Of a stretch of DNA of 64,000 nucleotides, positions 1 through 10,260 are shown piece after piece. Both the position numbers and the translations under genes were made by a program. Every line of letters starts with the position of its first letter. The first letter of the stretch is position 1. The DNA is from Vesta saturnalis (Eukaryota > Arthropoda > Insecta > Coleoptera > Lampyridae), in the NCBI GenBank assembly GCA_036346205.1, contig JARFJB010001987.1, positions 3,761,501-3,825,500 on the forward strand, given 5' to 3'. Under the pieces are notes generated by a model, which saw only the letters and a program-made list of their open reading frames with translations, did not search any database and was not told the origin of the DNA.

Positions 1-3000
1 TCAGGCTCCCAACAACAGGCAGGGCCATCCTCTACGAGATTCAACCACATAAATATAATTGGGGAATCAAATAGTAAATTTATAAAAAAATTTAATACCA
101 CATGTAAAATGCTACGATTTAACTTCAATGACGAGACGTGCAAGGATAATCCCTTAACATGGCTACAGGTAAAATATACCATTTTACTAAAGATTTGTCT
201 AACACACATCTTTTTTTTACAGAGTGCATTTGAGGAACTGTATGCATACATAGTGAAGGATGCGGCTCCATCAGACCGTGTCGGGATCACGCTAAGAAAT
301 CCAAATTTCCCAGACAAGCCAATTGGCTTGTCATTTAGAAGAGTGGACCAGTTGTCGGTGAAAGTGATAATGTCGCTGCTGGAAAAGGTAATGCAGAGTA
401 ACTCTAGTTTTTTCTCAAGTGACTTATTAGTTTTAAACGTTGATAGAGTGTCGGTGCCTGTAGGCTATGGACTCAAAAACCTGACGGGGTTAAAATTTGC
501 AGACTTTTGTAAATCCAAAAGACAAGGTATTGTTGTTGTACCATCAACAATTAAAGATAATAATTGTTTAGCTCGTGCCTTAGTTATTGCTATTGCATTT
601 AGAAGTAACGATTCAATGCGTAGTAGTATGGAAGCGGGATGTCCACTACTTCAAGAGAGAGCTACACAGCTTTGCCAAAACAGCGGTGTAGATCTTAGTC
701 AGGGCGGTAGTTACGAGCATATTCAAGCATTTCAAAATCATTTAGCTTCATATACCATTGTAGTTTATAATTCGCGTATAGGTGATTCAGTTTATTTTGA
801 GGGTTCTAGGGAACCGAGTAGGGTAGTTTTAAATTTAATATTAGAAGACGAGCATTATAATGTCATCATCAGTCTCACTTCGGCTTTTACTTGTAGTTAT
901 TACTGCGAGCAATGCAAAAAACGTAGTAACAACAAAAGACAGCGTGCGAAATGTATGTACCAGTGCCCCGCGTGTCATCAAAAGCCACCTTGTTCTATTG
1001 AAAACCCAAAAATTACTTGTAATGATTGCAGGAGATTTTTTTATGGGGTTGAATATCTTAAAAACCACAAGGATACTAAAGTATGCGAAAACATACGTCG
1101 ATGTTTAAAATGTCTTAAAACAACTGAAGTAAAGGGTAAACATAGATCCGGATACAGTCGCTGCCCTACATGCATGAACGAAAAACCTATCGGTCATCTC
1201 TGCTACATGGCCGTTACAAAGCTCGACGTGACAGCAGTAATGGTAAACCATCTATGTTTATCTTTTACGATTTGGAGTGTATGCAGGAGAAGGTGTGTGA
1301 GGGTACGAATGATAGATTTCTGCATGAGCCCAATCTATGCGTGGCCGCGAACGTTTGCTCTGTCTGTATCAAACACGCTGACAATTTAGATGAGCCGTGC
1401 TCAGTATGTAATAAAAGAGTGCATATTTTCAGGGAAAACCCTGTTGAATCGTTTCTGTCATATGTAGCCGAGAGAGCACGAAAATTTAAAGTTACATGCA
1501 TTGCGCATAACATGAAAGGGTACGACGGGTGTTTTGTGCTCAGGTGCATGCTAACTAATAATAATCAGTGGAAACCTAAAGTCATCTCCAACGGTTTAAA
1601 ACTAATTTCTATTCAATGTGACGATATTAGATTCATTGACTCTCTTAATTTCATCCCGTCACCGCTCTCGGCGTTTCCAAAAACTTTCAATTTCCACGAG
1701 TCCAAGGGTTATTTCCCATATCTCTTCAACACATCCGAGAACCAGAATTACGAGGGTCCGCTGCCAGCACTTGAATATTATTGTGCAGATCAGATGTCAG
1801 GGAAAGAACGTCAAAAACTTTTAGACTGGCACGCGGCCCATAGTAATTATGTTTTCAAGATGAGCGAGCAGATTGTGAGGTATTGCCTGATGGATGTTAA
1901 GATCCTTGTTAAAGGTTGTATTAGCTTCTGGTCCACCTTTACGACCCAAAATAAAGTCGATCCGTTTGAGGAGGCTACCACTATTGCTAGTGCCTGCAAT
2001 AAAGTGTTTCGTAGACGTTTCCTCAAAGAAGACACTATAGGACTTATTTCTAAGGGTGGTTATAGACCGGCTGACAATCAATCCAAAATCGCGATGCAAT
2101 GGTTACGTTGGGTGGAACATTCACAACAAGTAAGCATACAGCATGCTGGGAAAGCTCGCGAGTTTAGAACACCTGAAGGTGTTAAGGTCGACGGGTATTG
2201 CGCTGAGTCAAACACCGTTTTTGAGTTTCTTGGTTGTTACTGGCACGGTTGCGAGGAATGTTTCCCTAACCAAGCTAACATGGATCCTAAGCTCGGTGTA
2301 AGTACCTCCATGCTTGCACGGAATGAGAACACGGCGGCACGGTCCCTATTTATACGCGAGCGCGGATATAATTTAGTTGAGATGCGTGAATGTGATTTTA
2401 AAAAACAAATACTTGCTAATGATGAGTTACGGGCATTCATACAGCATTTAGATAATCAGGATGACGAACCCTTAAACCCACGAGATGCGTTTTACGGAGG
2501 TCGCACTAATGCTAGTAAGCTTTATCATGAATGTGACGGCGTGAACGAGAAAATTATGTATTATGACGTGTGCTCATTATACCCGTATGTTAATAAATAT
2601 TGTAAATACCCCATAGGTCATCCGAAAATTCATGTAGGGTTAGAATGTAAGAACATTTCATTGGACACGGTGGAGGGTTTAGTTAAATGTCGAGTGTTGC
2701 CGCCCTCTAATCTCTACCACCCTGTTTTACCGTTAAAAATGCACGGCAAGTTGATGTTTGTGTTGTGTAGGACTTGCGGTGTCGAATTAAATCAAGGGGA
2801 GTGTGAGCATAGTGAGGCTAAGCACAGTTTCGTTGGAACATTTGCAGTTGACGAGCTGCGTAAGGCTATCGCTAAAAACAATAAAGTTTTAAATGTTTTT
2901 GAAGTTTGGGAGTATGAGGTAGCCACTTATAATAAAGCCACGAGACAGGGAGGGTTATTTAGCGGTTACATAGATAATTTCTTAAAACTAAAACAGGAAT

Positions 3001-3856
3001 GTTCAGGGTGGCCTAGCCATTGCACGTCAGACACTACAAAATCGAAATACGTAACGGAGTATTACGAGAAGGAGGGGATTCGACTAGAGGCTAGTAATAT
3101 TATGAAAAAATCCGGTTTAAGGTACCTGGCTAAACTTATGCTGAATTCTTTTTGGGGTAAGTTTGGTCAGCGCGATAATTTAACCCAGTGCAGTATTGTA
3201 TCTGAACCAAAGGACTTTTTCAAATTGTTTACCGATCCATTGGTTCAGGTACAATCCATAATACCTATAAATGATACTGTCGTAATGGTGAATTGGGATA
3301 GACCTGAGGGTGAAGGTGAATCACAAAAGACAATTAATGTGTCCATAGCCGCTTACACGACAGCTCATGCACGTTTAGAGTTATATAGTTATCTGGAGAA
3401 ACTAGACCGACGTGTTCTGTATTACGACACAGACAGTGTCATATTTATCGCAAAACCCGACGACTGGAAGCCAACATGCGGAGATTTCCTTGGCCAGATG
3501 ACCGACGAGCTGGAGGCGTACGGTGAAGAAAGTTATATAGCCGAATTTGTTAGTGCAGGACCGAAAAACTGTAGTTATAATGTGTTTTCAACCAGTGAAC
3601 AGACAATTAAATCCGTGTGTAAAGTGAAAGGCATTACCTTAAACTATAAAAACTCACACGTTATAAACTTTGATACGATGAAAAACATGGTGCTTAGCAA
3701 TAGTAAAGACTCTTTGTATATAATGACAGAAAAATTGTTAGAGACAATTGTTACAATGTATTAAGTAGACCTGAATCTAAGCAGTATAGGATAAGTTATT
3801 CTAAGCGACGTAGAATAGAAAATTTTGATACTCATCCATTTGGATATAAAGAATAA
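1..3856 (+). pseudogene. Polinton protein-primed DNA polymerase B with OTU-like and zinc-binding N-terminal region, 5' partial, frameshifted
   Basis: The reading frame is open from base 1, so the first ATG at 109 is probably not the true start and the gene begins outside the window. The N-terminal region (numbering from 109) shows an OTU-like cysteine protease pattern: DNNC with Cys153 and a later HY with His249. CxxC pairs suggesting zinc-binding modules follow. After a frameshift between about 1195 and 1245 the polymerase frame (numbering from 1170) shows exonuclease motif I (D34, E36), exonuclease-like motifs II and III (AHNMKGYD; YCLMD), an inserted VDGY...GCYWHGC block resembling a Vsr-like nuclease, polymerase motif A (DVCSLYP, D466), motif B (KLMLNSFWGKFG) and motif C (YYDTDS, D753 and D755). 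A second frameshift near 3750 moves the last ~32 codons into another frame ending at 3856. The protein would replicate the element from a terminal protein primer. A 54-bp intron-like segment lies at 169-222. Confidence 0.85.
169..222 (+). other. Putative 54-nt spliceosomal intron, phase 0, in the Polinton polymerase gene
   Basis: The segment starts CAG|GTAAAA and ends in a T-rich tract followed by ACAG. It lies exactly between two codons, is divisible by three and has no in-frame stop, so the reading frame stays open whether or not it is removed. The 18 residues it would add are hydrophobic and lysine-rich, unlike the flanking protein, which favours it being an intron. Confidence 0.6.
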
Positions 3857-3888
3857 ATAAAACAGATAAAAAGTAAAATTCTTTTATT
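3852..3888. terminator. Back-to-back polyadenylation signals of two convergent genes
   Basis: AATAAA occurs at 3852-3857 on the plus strand, overlapping the polymerase stop codon at 3854-3856. The complement of AATAAA occurs at 3883-3888, serving a minus-strand gene whose longest possible frame stops at 3893-3895. The two signals are about 30 bases apart, a compact convergent arrangement. Confidence 0.5.
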
Positions 3889-4007
3889 TTAATTAATATA
3901 TGTTAACCTTGAGGATATCATCCACATCCGACTCATAATTCGGTTGATACGGTATGGTGTCCGAGCGGTGCTCTAAGGAGGTCTTCAATATAGAAGAAGC
4001 TACTCCT

Positions 4008-4515
4008 TTATAACAGTACGCTCAGACGCTCCTTTCTAGTCTGCTGCTGCCGCCACAGTCTGTCTTCTTCGTCTCTCTGCCTCTTGGCGATGTTACCGGT
4101 GTCACAACCACGTAGAGATTTGTTGTCGTCGTTAGCTCTGCTGCGTGGGGCAGCGGTTTATGTGCTTTTTTTTATTCCTGCTCTTCTACCAACACTCACC
4201 GGTATACCCCGCGACGTAGGGCTGTGTCGTAGCTGGTCGTCGGTTCGCCGCCTCTTCCGCGTCACTGTTTATAACTATTATGGATTCGGGTATGGTCTCC
4301 TTCTTCATCCTCTTCGACGGGGCGCAAGAGCCAGCGACGTCACTGCTTCGACTACCCATCCTCACAGCCCCGTCATCCAGCGTTCTTCTTTTCTCACCAT
4401 GCCCTAAACGACGCCGTAGACCCCGCTCATGTTGTTCTAGGGCCGCGTCGCTCTCGATGAAATACCGCTGCTGACGTTCGAGTTCCACTCGTATTATACC
4501 CCTGAGCTGCTTCAT
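4008..4515 (-). CDS. Small minus-strand Polinton gene, possibly two exons, function unknown
   Basis: An open frame of 109 codons runs from 4515 down to 4186. It is rich in Arg, Glu and Gln and contains IIVINSDAEE, a hydrophobic core followed by acidic residues that resembles a SUMO-interacting motif. Near its end is a strong donor (CCG|GTGAGT, intron from 4199). An AG acceptor at 4136-4137 would remove 64 nt and join in frame to a charged exon ending at 4008 (reads ...RQRDEEDRLWRQQQ...). Upstream of that exon its frame is closed by a stop inside the proposed intron, which supports splicing. A third frame from about 4022 to 3893 also looks coding (GVASSILKTSLEHRS), so a one-base indel near 4015-4025 may have cut the original C-terminus. 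I do not recognise the family. It lies between the polymerase gene and the terminal repeat. Confidence 0.4.
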
Positions 4516-4589
4516 CTTCTCAAGCGCATCGAATTTGTACTCGTCATTGAATTGTAAAATTCGAGCTGATACGGCAAGAAAAACGATCT

Positions 4590-5123
4590 ACAAGATAAAA
4601 ATAACCCTAACTCTAAACACAGCTCCAACCCTAGCCCTAAATACAGCCCCCAGCACCAAGGCCTGCCCCTCACGTTAGCAAAATATTTAGCTGTAAAAAG
4701 GCCTTAATACAGGCAAAAGGTTAAAGAAGAATTGAAAGCCATATGTTGTAGGTGGCACAAGTTTATTAAAAATATAAGGACTGAAAATACGTGTCCTATA
4801 CACAAAATTAAATAAACTATCTTTACATAATTTTCAAGGGCTAAAATAATTAATTAATAAAATTAAAGATCATCATCTTTTATAAACTATCAGATTAAGA
4901 ATCTCCAGGATAATTAATTAATAAAAATAATTACAGATCATCATCTTATATTAATAAAAATAATTAAAGATCACCATCTCAAAATAAGGGTAAAATACAG
5001 TCTCACGTAAGGAGTAAAAATAAGGGTGGAAAATCCGGTCACCACGTGGCATATAATAAAAATGGGAAGTGACACGGGGCTTTGTGACGTGAAAAGTGAA
5101 AGTTGAGGTGCCGCAGTACTACT
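4590..5123. repeat. Decayed right terminal inverted repeat of the Polinton
   Basis: Blocks shared with the right TIR of the 13.4 kb element are a CCCTAA-like and 'ccagcccc' rich stretch at its inner side, 'cctgcccctcacgt', 'gaaaatacgtgtccta', 'aaaataagggtggaaaat', 'gtgacgt' and the last ~17 bases. AT-rich direct repeats (gatcatcatctt, three copies between 4868 and 4976) have expanded inside it. Confidence 0.65.
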
Positions 5124-5345
5124 TACGTACGCTTCCTAATTATTGAGAAAATTTTATCTAGTTTGTTTAAAGACGTTCACCGCTTTTGCATAGAAAGAGA
5201 ACATCACGAACAAGGACAAAACGGCTCAGTTCATCTTGTCGGTCCGTCTTGCGTGATAGAAGATCATGAACCCTCATTAACTCATAAAATTTATAGAATA
5301 TTCTATAATGTCGAGGAGTTCTAACAGGTAACCAGTAACTCAATG

Positions 5346-5640
5346 AGTTCTGATGATTAGTTAAGATTTACAAAATGATAGATTTAAAAAGGTGTAGTAT
5401 AACATTTAAAAATCTATAAGACTTTGCAATTCGATGACATAAATATCTTATTACCCTTCACGTTTCAAATTATCTCTCGTGAGAACATTTACTACAATCA
5501 CAGATATACACACCTGTGTGTTATCTTCTATATCAAAATTATAAAAACAAAAGCTATACACATAATTTCAATGATACATGCATTATTTCTATTACCGTCG
5601 TCATATCACATTTAATCAAGCTGATGCAATATTTCCCACG
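5346..5640. repeat. Unclassified dispersed repeat, copy 1
   Basis: Shares an ordered series of blocks with 6019-6310: 'ttctgatgattagttaag', 'aaggtgtag', 'gacataaatat', 'gagaacattta', 'acatgcattatttctatta' and 'ccgtcgtc'. Spacing between copies is about 670 bases. No terminal repeats or coding frame are seen. Confidence 0.5.
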
Positions 5641-6018
5641 CTAATAAAATTTAATAGTAATTTGCATTCTTTCCATGACTGAACTTGAAGCTTACAGTTT
5701 TCAGAATGTGAATCGTTTACACAAAACTTGACGTGGGAAATTTTATTTCCAATAAGAAACATGAAAACCCAATAGTGAATATTCATCTTATTTTTAATTT
5801 TATGTTCAAATTCATTAACATATATGAAATGTTTCTAACGTACATATCTCGTATGTGCAACTACTTTTATCATTTTTTGTAAATAAAAAGTTATTTACTT
5901 CTTCAAAAACCTATATTTTGACGATACTACAATTAAATCAGATATTCCTCCGTACAACTCAAATAAAATTAGCATAAATATTAATGAAAGAAAGTAAAAA
6001 TATGAGTCACTGGCACAA

Positions 6019-6310
6019 TTGGTTCTGATGAATAGTTAAGATTAACAAAATAATACATTTAGAAAGGTGTAGCAGTAATATTAAAAAATTTAAACACTTG
6101 GAAGTTCAATAACATAAATATTTTATTTATGTCTCTTTGTTTCATCTTATTTTTCCTGAGAACATTTATTACAACCAAAAAGACATCTATTTCCACAACT
6201 TTTATATAAGAATTATACAAAGGAAAGCTATACACTTAAGTTGAATGATACATACATTATTTATATTACCGTCGTCTTCTCACAATTACTGAAGTTCTCA
6301 CGAGAATATG
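6019..6310. repeat. Unclassified dispersed repeat, copy 2
   Basis: Direct-orientation partner of 5346-5640, with the same blocks in the same order and perhaps 75-80% similar by eye. Both copies continue into T- and A-rich flanks. Confidence 0.5.
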
Positions 6311-6381
6311 ATGTTAATCAAATTTGATGTGTTTCAAAATTTGAAATTTCATGGCGATCGGATGAGTGCAAAAGGACAGGC

Positions 6382-6384
<3 letters not shown>

Positions 6385-6480
<96 letters not shown>
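6385..6480. repeat. (TA)n microsatellite
   Basis: About 95 bases of nearly pure TA lie just upstream of the decayed LINE. Confidence 0.95.
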
Positions 6481-6793
6481 ATGGTAAAACTGATTGATTT
6501 TGGTATATAAATTTATATGTCGCGTATATGACTAATATATGTTTTGTTGCTCAGAAGTATTACCTCTGTGAGTGATATATTTTTAAATTATCAGAATAAT
6601 AGAAGTACGTGCTTGCGAACGGTGTTGCACAAGCGACTTTTTGCTTGTCTAACATGAATTTAAAAAATCGCTGCGTGTGGAACTTCAACAGCGTATAAAC
6701 AATGGAACCAAATTTGACAGTTAGGTATGTTCGCGGTATCCCAACAATCGTGCCAAAAAACTAAATAATACCGCTTCCCATCGTAATAAATCC

Positions 6794-9555
6794 AAATCTG
6801 ATTTACTATTTTATTTTCAAAATGTGCGGGGGTTACGGTCGAAAATTGATACTTTATATAAGTATGCTTTAATGTGTGATTACGATTTCGTTTGTTGTGT
6901 TGAATCTGCGCTTTCTGCTGATATCTCAAATACTGAACTCTTCCCTGATAACTTTAATGTATATAGATGTGATATAAACTTTCAATTAATCAATAAAAAG
7001 TGGGGAGGTGGTGCTGTTATTGCCGCGAAAAATAATTTGGTGTGTGAAACGTTGAACATGTCTCCATTTATAAACTTGCTACCATCCATTGATGCAATAG
7101 GGATTAAATGTATTTTCAATTGCAGTTTGTTATATGTAATTGTAATATATGTACCGCCGAACGTATCAAGCAATAACTAAATTATTCTTTAATATCTCAG
7201 AACAGCAAGAATTTTTGTTAAATAAAATAGTGATTATGGGCGATTTCAATCTCCCACATTTTAATAACTGAAGATGAAAAATCGTCAACATTGTATAAGT
7301 TTATGCATTTATTTCATTTAAAACAATACAATACTGTTGTAAATTCTCACGACAGATTACTTAATTTAATTATATCAAATTTAGATTGTTCTGTATCTGA
7401 TGATGATTATCCAATTGTTAATGAGGATCTTTATCATCCAGCATTACACGGTAATCTCAGGTACTTAACCAGAAATCCTATTCAATTTTTAATAAATGAT
7501 AATGGCGGCAGACGATCCAATTTTAAGAAAGCTGATTATATTAATCTGTACCATAAGTTTTTGTTAATTGATTGGGCATTTTGAAGGATACATCTGATCC
7601 TACTGTAGCATGTGATCAATTTTATAATGTTATATATACAGATACACTTTTTGATTCATGGGTCCCTACATACAGATACAAATCATCTCGATACCCCAAA
7701 TGGTTTACACACGAAATATGAGTATTATCATTTTAAGAAAATAAAAAGGTATGTCAGCAATTATCATCTAAGTGAATACAAGCGTCTTCGCAAATTAGTT
7801 AAATATCAAATTAAAACAGCATGTAGTAACTGCCTTACTCAAGTTCAAGACTCTCTCAAATCCAATCCTAAGCATTTTTGGTCATTTATTCATTCAAAAC
7901 GGGGCTTTTCACGTGTTCCGGGTAGAATTACATATTTAGATAAAACGTACACCAATCCTCAAGATATTGTCAATGTTTTTGCGGATTATTTCAGTAGTGT
8001 ATACTCACCTTTCACTATTCTACTACTGTCAACGTTAATGTCATTACGTCTGAAGAAGTATTACATGCCATACGTAAATTAAAAAATTCTAACACTTCTG
8101 GGAATGATCAAATAACAAGTTTTATAGTTAAAGACTGCATGTATATTTTTGCAGAACCACTCTCTCATATATTTAATATCTCAATTAAATGTGGTGTTTA
8201 TCCGAATATTTGGAAACTTGCTTATATATGCCCTATATTAAAAAGGGGGACCCCAGCGAAACCACAAACTATCGTCCAATAATTATTTTCAACAGCTTTG
8301 GTAAAATTTTCGAAATGGTTTTGTGCTCAAAAATATACCCTTTAGTTAAAAGTTCAATCTCTTTTGAACAACATGGATTCATGGGCAAGAGATCAACTAT
8401 GACTAACTTAGTCACATTTACACAGTTTACTGCCACTGCACTTGATAATCATGAGCAAGTGGATGTCGTTTATACAGACTTCGCTAAGGCTTTTGATAGT
8501 ATTTCCCATCATCTTTTATTAGCTAAACTAGATGCGATTGGTTTTAGTCAATCGCTGTTGCGTGTATAATCATCCTACTTACAGCACCGTGTTCAACAGG
8601 TCACTTACAGTAACTTTACTTCATCGTGTATTAGCGTAACTTCAGGTGTTCCACAAGGGTCCAATCTTGGACCACTTTTATTTTTGTTATTTATAAATGA
8701 CTTACCACCTGTAATACCTTGCAATAAATTACTTTTCGCGGATGATTTAAAATTTTTTACTTCAATAACCAACATGAATGACTGTCACTTCTTACAGTGT
8801 CAAATTGATGCTTTGCATAGTTGGTTTGTTGCTAACTTTTAGCAATTAAATATCCCAAAACGCAAGATTGTAACGTTTACACGTAAAAGCAAACCTGTTT
8901 TGTTTACTTATCGTGTAAACTCTGTTGAGTTAGAGAGGACTCGCATTGTTAAGGACTTAGGTGTGTACTTTGATAGAGAATTTAGCTTTAGTTATCACAT
9001 TAAGATGTTGTCACGTTCAGCATATTCTATATTGGGTTTTATTTTTCGTAATTGTAGATCTATCTTAAATATAAATGCGCTTAAATATTTATTCTTCTGT
9101 TTGGTACGCACTAAACTTGAGTATTGCGTTCTCGTTTGGAATCCCGTTTTTAAAAATCAAAAAGATTTACTCGAATCTATCCAAAGAAAATTTTTGAAGT
9201 ATTTAGCATACAAATTAGATCTATCTTACCCTGTCCGAGGATTTAATCACGACTTGTTGCTTCAACGGTTTGGTGTATACTGTTTAGACAGGAGGCGTAA
9301 AGCAGTTGCACTCACCTTTCCTATAAATTGTTACGCAACTTAATAGATTGCCCATGCTTATTATCATTACTCACATTTCACGTTCCTTCCTATCCATTTC
9401 GTAATAGCGTTACTTTTTGCTATGCTACACCTAGAACTAATTTACTATTAAAGCCTCCTATCGTATATTGCATTAAAACTTTTCATTCATTACGACAAGA
9501 AATTGATATTAACTGTTGCACACTTACCGATCTACTTGCTGCACTTGAATTATAA
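6794..9555 (+). pseudogene. Decayed Jockey/CR1-like non-LTR retrotransposon (endonuclease and reverse transcriptase)
   Basis: Pieces in several frames align in order to one LINE ORF2. The endonuclease start (FQNVRGLRSKIDTLY) is at about 6810-6860 and its GDFNLPHFNN motif at about 7238-7268. Reverse transcriptase follows with NYRPIIIFNSFGKIFE, FEQHGFMGKRST, YTDFAKAFDSISHHLL, SGVPQGSNLGPLLFLLFIN and LFADDLKFF (8050-8850). The C-terminal thumb-like region (8900-9555) contains LLESIQRKFLKYL and a final PRTNLLLKPP block. At least six stops or frameshifts break it. No ORF1 is seen upstream, so the copy is probably 5' truncated near the TA tract. Confidence 0.8.
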
Positions 9556-10032
9556 TTTTGTTATTCTTACATTGTTCACAAGTTTCATTTGCGTTGCTAT
9601 ATGCTTTATATGTATTATCTGTAATTTGTCTTCTACCATAATATTCCAATAGGTATATAAGAGTCATGTATTATTTTTTTTCTTTACTTTTTTTACAATA
9701 TTGTTATTTAAATTTAATTATAATACGCTTTTGTTATCAATGGACCTCTTCATTTTATTTATTTTATTGCTTATTTTGTTATAATATGTCGCATCACCGA
9801 ATATCTATTTTTGTCCGGTAATTGGTCTGTAAAGTCTGTAGGACAATCAATTATTATTAATACTATTATTACATACAAGATTCATGGAAAGCAAACGTGA
9901 GCTCAAACAAAGATAATTTTCAAATTAGATATGAGTTAGGTGATCAAAGGGTGGACATTTGTAGATATCCAGACACAATGCCTGCCATACAGCAAGCACT
10001 ATTATTCATTTCGTCAATGGTCTTTACTGAAG
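9556..10032. other. LINE 3' flank and AT-rich spacer
   Basis: No gene is seen. The region up to about 9865 is T-rich and ends with ttattattaatactattatt, which may be the decayed 3' tail of the LINE. Confidence 0.4.
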
Positions 10033-10043
10033 TTTACCAAGAA

Positions 10044-10249
10044 CCAGGCTGGTAGAGTAGTGATGACACGACCTGCTTAACATTCGGGAGGTAATGGATT
10101 CGATTCCCGTTACCGTCTACCTTGTATGAGGTTTTTTCAGGGGGTTTTCCTCATACACATGTAGCGGCACAGTCACTGCGTATATGCACACCATGCGCGG
10201 CTACTTAGGCGAATGCTGAGGGAATGAAATACGTGGCCTTTTCCTTTTT
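10044..10249 (+). mobile_element. tRNA-derived SINE with 11-bp target site duplication
   Basis: The 206-bp unit is flanked by perfect copies of tttaccaagaa (10033-10043 and 10250-10260). Its 5' part reads like a tRNA: box A-like tggtagagtagtg near 10050 and box B-like ggattcgattccc near 10092. The body contains a hairpin-prone tgaggttttttcagggggttttcctca and ends in a T/C-rich tail (ccttttcctttttt). RNA polymerase III would transcribe it, and a LINE would supply reverse transcriptase in trans. Confidence 0.85.
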
Positions 10250-10260
10250 TTTACCAAGAA

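Larger units (their letters stand above)
1..5123 (+). mobile_element. Right end of a Polinton/Maverick DNA transposon (left part outside window)
   Basis: The segment carries a protein-primed family B DNA polymerase gene running into a terminal sequence that ends ggtgccgcagtactact at 5107-5123. The same ending, with AG...CT tips, closes the complete small Polinton at 13405-16146, and the sequence just inside it (a 'aaaataagggtggaaaat' block, then 'gtgacgt') also matches. A polymerase gene near one end and long inverted repeats are Polinton hallmarks. The next six bases, 5124-5129 (tacgta), would be the target duplication, but the partner end is outside the window. The polymerase has frameshifts, so this copy looks inactive. 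Confidence 0.8.
5124..6384. other. AT-rich non-coding DNA with an unclassified direct repeat
   Basis: No coding frame is supported here. The short open frames at 5103-5324 and 5424-5615 have no recognisable motif. The main content is the repeat pair listed separately. Confidence 0.5.

Noticed and set aside
1265..2440. Minus-strand open frames opposite the polymerase
   Set aside because: They are shadows of the polymerase coding frame.
4084..4407. 107-codon plus-strand open frame
   Set aside because: It overlaps the minus-strand gene whose splice sites and polyadenylation signal give better support.
4600..4665. Telomere-like CCCTAA sequence
   Set aside because: Only a few imperfect units, and the same text is part of the Polinton terminal repeat family.
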